This document shows positions 6,309 through 9,766 of a stretch of 9,766 nt of DNA, one piece after another. The position numbers were made by a program, and so were the translations under genes. The notes beneath the pieces were generated by a model, which saw only the letters and a list, made by a program, of their open reading frames with translations, was not told the origin of the DNA and made no database searches. Each line of letters opens with the position of its first letter. Position 1 is the first letter of the stretch. The stretch is from DASRSS01 sp035656335 (GTDB taxonomy: Bacteria; Actinomycetota; Actinomycetes; Mycobacteriales; Jatrophihabitantaceae): assembly GCA_035656335.1 (NCBI GenBank), contig DASRSS010000179.1, forward strand, positions 1 to 9,766, written 5' to 3'.

Positions 6309-7826
6309 GTGACGAGCACCGAACTGGAGCACGTCGACGTGTTGATCGTCGGCGCCGGCCTGTCCGGCATCGGCGCCGCCGCGCACCTGCAGCGCGAGCT
6401 GCCCGGCACGAGCTACACGATCCTGGAGTCGCGCGGCGCGATCGGCGGCACCTGGGACCTGTTCCGCTACCCGGGCATCCGCTCGGACTCGGACATGTAC
6501 ACGCTCGGCTACCGGTTCCGTCCCTGGACGGCGGACAAGGCGATCGCCGACGGCGAGTCGATCCGCGAGTACGTCCGCGACACCGCGCGCGAGGGCGGCA
6601 TCGACAAGCACATCCGCTTCCACCTCCGGGTGGTGCGCGCGGACTGGGACAGCTCGACCGCGCGGTGGACGGTCACCGCCGAGCGCACCGACGGCGACGC
6701 GACCGAGCAGGTGCAGCTGACGTGCGGCTTCCTGTTCACCTGCAGCGGCTACTACCGCTACGACCAGGGGTACACGCCCGAATTCGCCGGCACCGAGCGC
6801 TTCGCCGGACGGATCGTGCACCCGCAACACTGGCCCGAGGACCTCGACTACACCGACAAGCGCGTGGTCGTGATCGGCAGCGGCGCCACGGCCGTCACGC
6901 TCGTGCCCGCCATGGCCGACCAGGCCGCGCACGTGACGATGCTGCAGCGCTCGCCGAGCTACATCGTCTCGCTGCCCGGCGTGGACCGGGTAGCCATGGG
7001 GCTGCGCAAGGTGCTTCCGGGCAACCTCGCCTACGCGGTCACGCGCGCGAAGAACGTCGCTGTCTCGACGGGGATCTACCAGCTCAGCCAGCGCCGTCCG
7101 AAGCTGGCCCGAAAGCTGATCCGCGAAGGCGTCAAGCGGCAGCTGCCGCCGGGCTACGAGGTGGATGTCCACTTCAAGCCCGCCTACAACCCGTGGGACC
7201 AACGGCTGTGCCTGGTGCCGGACGGCGACCTGTTCCGCGCGATCCGCCACGGCAAGGCGTCCGTCAGCACCGACCACATCAAGACGTTCACCGAGACCGG
7301 CATCGAGCTCGAGTCTGGAACGACGCTGGACGCGGACATCGTGATCACCGCGACCGGCCTGAACCTGATCCCGTTCGGCGGCACGCAGCTGGCCGTGGAC
7401 GGCGAGGATGTCTCGCTGCCGGACACCATGGCCTACAAGGGCCTGATGCTGTCCGGCGTGCCGAACTTCGCGTACGTCGTCGGCTACACGAACGCGTCCT
7501 GGACGCTCAAGGCCGATCTCGTCTGCGAGTACGTGTGCCGGGTGCTGCGCCACATGCGCACGAACGGCTATGACACCTGCGTGCCCGAGCGCGATCCGGA
7601 CGTGGCCGAGGAGCCGTTCCTCGACTTCTCGGCGGGCTACGTGCTGCGCTCGCTGGACAAGCTCCCGAAGCAGGGCGCGAAGGCCCCGTGGCGGCTGCGG
7701 CAGAACTACCTGCGGGACGTGATCACGCTGCGCCGCAGCCCGGTGACCGACTCGATGCGCTTCACCCGCGCGAGCCGCGACCGCGATGAGCGCTCGCGCG
7801 ATGAGCCCGCGCCCGCGCGAGCGTAG
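6309..7826 (+). CDS. ethA: EthA-like FAD-dependent Baeyer-Villiger monooxygenase
   Basis: The 505-residue product matches, from memory, the mycobacterial ethionamide-activating monooxygenase EthA along almost its whole length. It has the FAD-binding GAGLSG (15-20), the EthA-type segment GGTWDLFRYPGIRSDSDMYT (46-65), and the Baeyer-Villiger fingerprint F165-x-G-x3-H171-x3-W175-P176 within FAGRIVHPQHWP. The NADPH-binding VVVIGSGATAVTLVP is at 186-200, an ATG-type motif (TATG, 347-350) follows, and the ending YVLRSLDKLPKQG...WRLRQNYLRD (444-470) is also EthA-like. These enzymes insert oxygen next to ketones and oxidise thioamides. The GTG at 6309 is chosen because the family begins here and GAGGGGG lies 8 nt upstream; the frame is open far upstream but only as an antisense shadow of cinA. 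The last 15-20 residues (RDRDERSRDEPAPARA) are low-complexity and lie in a DNA repeat. Confidence 0.93.
   Translation: MTSTELEHVDVLIVGAGLSGIGAAAHLQRELPGTSYTILESRGAIGGTWDLFRYPGIRSDSDMYTLGYRFRPWTADKAIADGESIREYVRDTAREGGIDKHIRFHLRVVRADWDSSTARWTVTAERTDGDATEQVQLTCGFLFTCSGYYRYDQGYTPEFAGTERFAGRIVHPQHWPEDLDYTDKRVVVIGSGATAVTLVPAMADQAAHVTMLQRSPSYIVSLPGVDRVAMGLRKVLPGNLAYAVTRAKNVAVSTGIYQLSQRRPKLARKLIREGVKRQLPPGYEVDVHFKPAYNPWDQRLCLVPDGDLFRAIRHGKASVSTDHIKTFTETGIELESGTTLDADIVITATGLNLIPFGGTQLAVDGEDVSLPDTMAYKGLMLSGVPNFAYVVGYTNASWTLKADLVCEYVCRVLRHMRTNGYDTCVPERDPDVAEEPFLDFSAGYVLRSLDKLPKQGAKAPWRLRQNYLRDVITLRRSPVTDSMRFTRASRDRDERSRDEPAPARA
7782..7806. repeat. Short tandem-like direct repeat at the 3' end of ethA
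   Basis: CGCGATGAGC occurs at 7782-7791 and again at 7797-7806, exactly 15 bp apart, so the encoded tail reads RDERS-RDEP. It lies beyond the conserved C-terminus of the enzyme and leads directly into the palindrome-rich spacer, suggesting that the last codons were added or altered by a repetitive intergenic element. Confidence 0.6.
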
Positions 7827-7888
7827 CGAGCTTGCGGCTCGGATCGCGCGATCCGGCCTGTTCTTTGGGCCGGTCGAAGATCCGATCT
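7814..7888. repeat. Cluster of palindromes between ethA and sbcD, probable terminator region
   Basis: Several inverted repeats are packed into 75 bp. CGCGCGA (7814-7820) pairs with TCGCGCG (7844-7850), enclosing CGAGC-TTGCG-GCTCG (7827-7841). GGATCGCGCGATCC (7841-7854) is a perfect 14-bp palindrome. CCGGCC (7853-7858) and GGCCGG (7868-7873) form a hairpin with a T-rich 9-nt loop. AGATC-C-GATCT (7878-7888) is a further perfect palindrome. The stems overlap, so alternative folds compete. The position directly over and after the ethA stop suggests transcription termination; a mobile or dispersed intergenic repeat is the other possibility. Confidence 0.6.
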
Positions 7889-7952
7889 CGCGCGGATGAA
7901 TACAGCCTGTCGCTGCCGCGAAAGTGTCAGTGGCCGCCGGATACTTCGCGGT

Positions 7953-9095
7953 GTGAAGCTGCTGCACACGTCCGACTGGCACCTGGGCCGCACCCTGCAC
8001 GGCGCGTCGCTGATCGAGCACCAGCGCGGGTTCCTGTCCTGGCTCGTCGAGCTGGCCGTGCGCGAGCGGGTCGACGCGGTGCTCGTCGCGGGTGACGTGT
8101 ACGACCGCGCGGTGCCGCCGACGGACGCGGTGCGCCTGCTGGACGACGCCCTGGCCGCCTTCGCGGCGGCGCGCGTCCCGGTCGTGCTCACCAGCGGCAA
8201 CCACGACTCCGCGATCCGCCTCGGCTTCGGCCGCGCCCTGGGGCGGTCGGCCGGCATCCACCTGCGCACCGACCTGTCCGCGCTCACCGACCCGGTGATC
8301 CTGCGCGACGACGCCGGCGAGCTCGCGGTCTACGGCATCCCGTACCTGCTGCCCGACGCCGTCATGGACGAGCTCGGCGCCGAGCGGTCGCACACCGGCG
8401 TCCTGTCCGCGGCCGTCGGCCGGATCCGCGCCGACGCGCAGCAGCGCGGGATCGGACGTGTAGTGGCGCTCGCGCACGCGTTCGTGACCGGAGCGCGCGG
8501 CTGCGAGTCCGAGCGGGACATCCGGGTCGGCGGCATCGGCGACGCGCCCGCGAGCGTGTTCGACGGTCTGACCTATGCCGCGCTCGGGCACCTGCACGGC
8601 GCGCAACGGGTCGGCGACCGCGTGCGCTACTGCGGCTCGCCGCTGGCGTTCTCGTTCTCCGAGGCCGCGCACACGAAGTCCGTGAGCCTGGTCGCGGTGG
8701 ACGCGTCCGGCGCGGTGGACGTCGAGCTGGTGCCGGCCCCCGTGCCGCGCCCGCTGCGCGAGGTGCGCGGCCGGCTCGACGACCTGCTCGCGCTGGACGA
8801 TCCCGAGCTCGCCGGCGCCTGGGTGAAGGCGGTGCTCACCGACGCGCGCCGCCCGATGGCCCCGATGGAGCAGCTGCGCGAGCGCTGGCCGCACACCCTG
8901 GTGCTCGACTTCCAGCCCGAAGGCGCGCGCGTCGAACCGGCGGCGGACCTGGCCCGGCTGCGCGAGACCACCGACCCGGTCGAGGTGTGCGCGGCGTTCA
9001 TGGAGTGGGTCGACTCCACCCGTCCGGACCGGGCGCACGAGGACACCCTGCGCAGTGCGGTCGAAGCCGTCCGGCGGCTGGAGGCGTCCGCGTGA
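7953..9095 (+). CDS. sbcD: SbcD, metallophosphoesterase subunit of the SbcCD nuclease
   Basis: SbcD is the Mre11-type nuclease that, with SbcC, cleaves DNA hairpins and processes double-strand ends. The 380-residue product carries all metal-binding motifs in order: LLHTSDWHLGRT (3-14; Asp8, His10), VAGDVYDRAVPP (45-56; Asp48), SGNHDS (81-86; Asn83, His84), ALAHAF (172-177; His175) and ALGHLHG (210-216; His213, His215). The GTG at 7953 is chosen because the family starts immediately before LLHTSDWH; an ATG at 7896 in the same frame would add 19 Arg- and Cys-containing residues that are not typical. The ribosome binding site is poor. The stop overlaps the sbcC start by 4 nt (GTGA), so the two subunits are translationally coupled. 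The 126-bp gap after ethA, with palindromes, suggests that this pair has its own promoter, but I could not identify it. Confidence 0.96.
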   Translation: MKLLHTSDWHLGRTLHGASLIEHQRGFLSWLVELAVRERVDAVLVAGDVYDRAVPPTDAVRLLDDALAAFAAARVPVVLTSGNHDSAIRLGFGRALGRSAGIHLRTDLSALTDPVILRDDAGELAVYGIPYLLPDAVMDELGAERSHTGVLSAAVGRIRADAQQRGIGRVVALAHAFVTGARGCESERDIRVGGIGDAPASVFDGLTYAALGHLHGAQRVGDRVRYCGSPLAFSFSEAAHTKSVSLVAVDASGAVDVELVPAPVPRPLREVRGRLDDLLALDDPELAGAWVKAVLTDARRPMAPMEQLRERWPHTLVLDFQPEGARVEPAADLARLRETTDPVEVCAAFMEWVDSTRPDRAHEDTLRSAVEAVRRLEASA

Positions 9096-9766
9096 GGCTG
9101 CACTCGCTGCACCTGGCCGCGTTCGGGCCGTTCGCCGCCGAGCAGCACGTGGACTTCGACAAGGTGGCCAGCAGCGGGCTGTTCCTGCTCGACGGCCCCA
9201 CCGGTGCCGGCAAGAGCACCGTGCTGGACGCGATCACGTTCGCCCTCTACGGACCCGGTGACCGCGGCGGTGACGACCGGCTGCACTCGCACTTCGCGCC
9301 GGTCGGCACCGAACCGCGGGTCACGCTCGAGTTCTCGGTGGACGGCGTCCGGCACCGGGTCACGCGCACGCCCGAGTACCAGCGCCCGAAGAAGAGCGGC
9401 ACCGGCCTGACCAGGCAGGCGGCGTCGGTGCACCTGGAGCGGATGGAGGCGGGCAGCTGGGTCAGCCGCTCGGCCAACAAGGCCGAGGTCGCCGAGCACC
9501 TGGCCGAGGTGATCGGGTTGACCCGCGAGCAGTTCACCCAGGTCGTGCTGCTGCCGCAGGGCGAGTTCGCGACGTTCCTGAAGGCCGGCGACGACGAGCG
9601 ACGCAAGCTGCTGAGCAAGCTGTTCGGCACCCACCTGTACGACCGGATCACCGACGAGCTCGACCAGCGCCGCGCCGCATCCGTGCGCGGGATCGACAGC
9701 GCCCAGGTCGACGTCCAGGCCTGCATCGCCGCCGCGGCGGAGGCCGCCGGGCTCGGCGCCGACGCC
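9092..9766 (+). CDS. sbcC: SbcC, SMC-like ATPase subunit of the SbcCD nuclease (partial, C-terminus beyond right edge)
   Basis: SbcC is the Rad50-type ATPase partner of SbcD. The visible 225 residues are the N-terminal ATPase half: MRLHSLHLAAFGPFA is the classic beginning, FLLDGPTGAGKSTVLDAI (31-48) contains the Walker A P-loop (GPTGAGKST, 35-43), and FTQVVLLPQGEFATFLKA (148-165) contains the Q-loop (Gln156) region that is strongly conserved in SbcC. After this LLSKLFGTHLYDRITDELDQRR begins the first coiled-coil arm. The zinc-hook, second arm, signature motif and Walker B, expected in a protein of about 1000 residues, lie beyond the window. The GTG start at 9092 overlaps the sbcD stop. The frame is open to the last base. 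Confidence 0.96.
   Translation, partial: MRLHSLHLAAFGPFAAEQHVDFDKVASSGLFLLDGPTGAGKSTVLDAITFALYGPGDRGGDDRLHSHFAPVGTEPRVTLEFSVDGVRHRVTRTPEYQRPKKSGTGLTRQAASVHLERMEAGSWVSRSANKAEVAEHLAEVIGLTREQFTQVVLLPQGEFATFLKAGDDERRKLLSKLFGTHLYDRITDELDQRRAASVRGIDSAQVDVQACIAAAAEAAGLGADA

Noticed and set aside
4865..7573. Plus-strand open frame of 902 codons across cinA and ethA
   Set aside because: It crosses cinA antisense and ethA in the wrong frame, with no recognisable domain; both overlapped genes have clear conserved motifs.
7814..7888. CRISPR array
   Set aside because: The repeats are palindromes of different sequence without regular spacers, so they do not form an array.
6237..9038. Minus-strand open frame of 933 codons opposite ethA and sbcD
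   Set aside because: It is antisense to two well-conserved genes and crosses their intergenic spacer. The low-complexity Arg/His/Val/Ala composition is that of a GC-driven shadow.

Overview
The window is very GC-rich, with third positions almost all G or C and frequent GTG starts. Its gene families (F420-dependent luciferase-like oxidoreductase, EthA-type Baeyer-Villiger monooxygenase, EstB-like serine hydrolase) point to an F420-using actinobacterium, broadly of the Mycobacteriales/Pseudonocardiales/Frankiales kind. I cannot place it more closely from sequence alone. It looks like ordinary chromosome. I see no transposase, integrase, phage gene or CRISPR array.

Left part (1-2818): two minus-strand genes form a tight pair, a Rv3520c-type F420-dependent oxidoreductase followed 6 nt later by a serine hydrolase of the beta-lactamase class C/esterase family that runs off the left edge. 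An AraC-family regulator is divergent from them, with a shared 145-bp control region. Middle (2819-4954): a CAT-anticodon tRNA (Met or Ile2) begins only 7 nt after the araC-type stop codon and is followed by a strong 16-bp hairpin. Then come an unrecognised cysteine-motif protein (+), a textbook bidirectional hairpin terminator, and a convergent gene (-) for an exported right-handed beta-helix protein.

Right part (4955-9766): cinA (-) and an ethA-like monooxygenase gene (+) are divergent, sharing an 82-bp control region with an operator-like palindrome. After ethA comes a palindrome-rich spacer and then the sbcD-sbcC pair (+) for the SbcCD nuclease, with a 4-nt GTGA overlap. sbcC is cut by the right edge.

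The clearest functional units are the SbcCD pair and the regulator/oxidoreductase/hydrolase group. cinA (NMN recycling/damage-inducible family), sbcCD (DNA end processing) and ethA are neighbours, but nothing shows that they act together. I did not find a convincing new biological system. The items most worth a second look are the orphan cysteine-motif protein, the control region upstream of ethA without an adjacent EthR, the hairpin behind the tRNA, and the palindrome cluster between ethA and sbcD.
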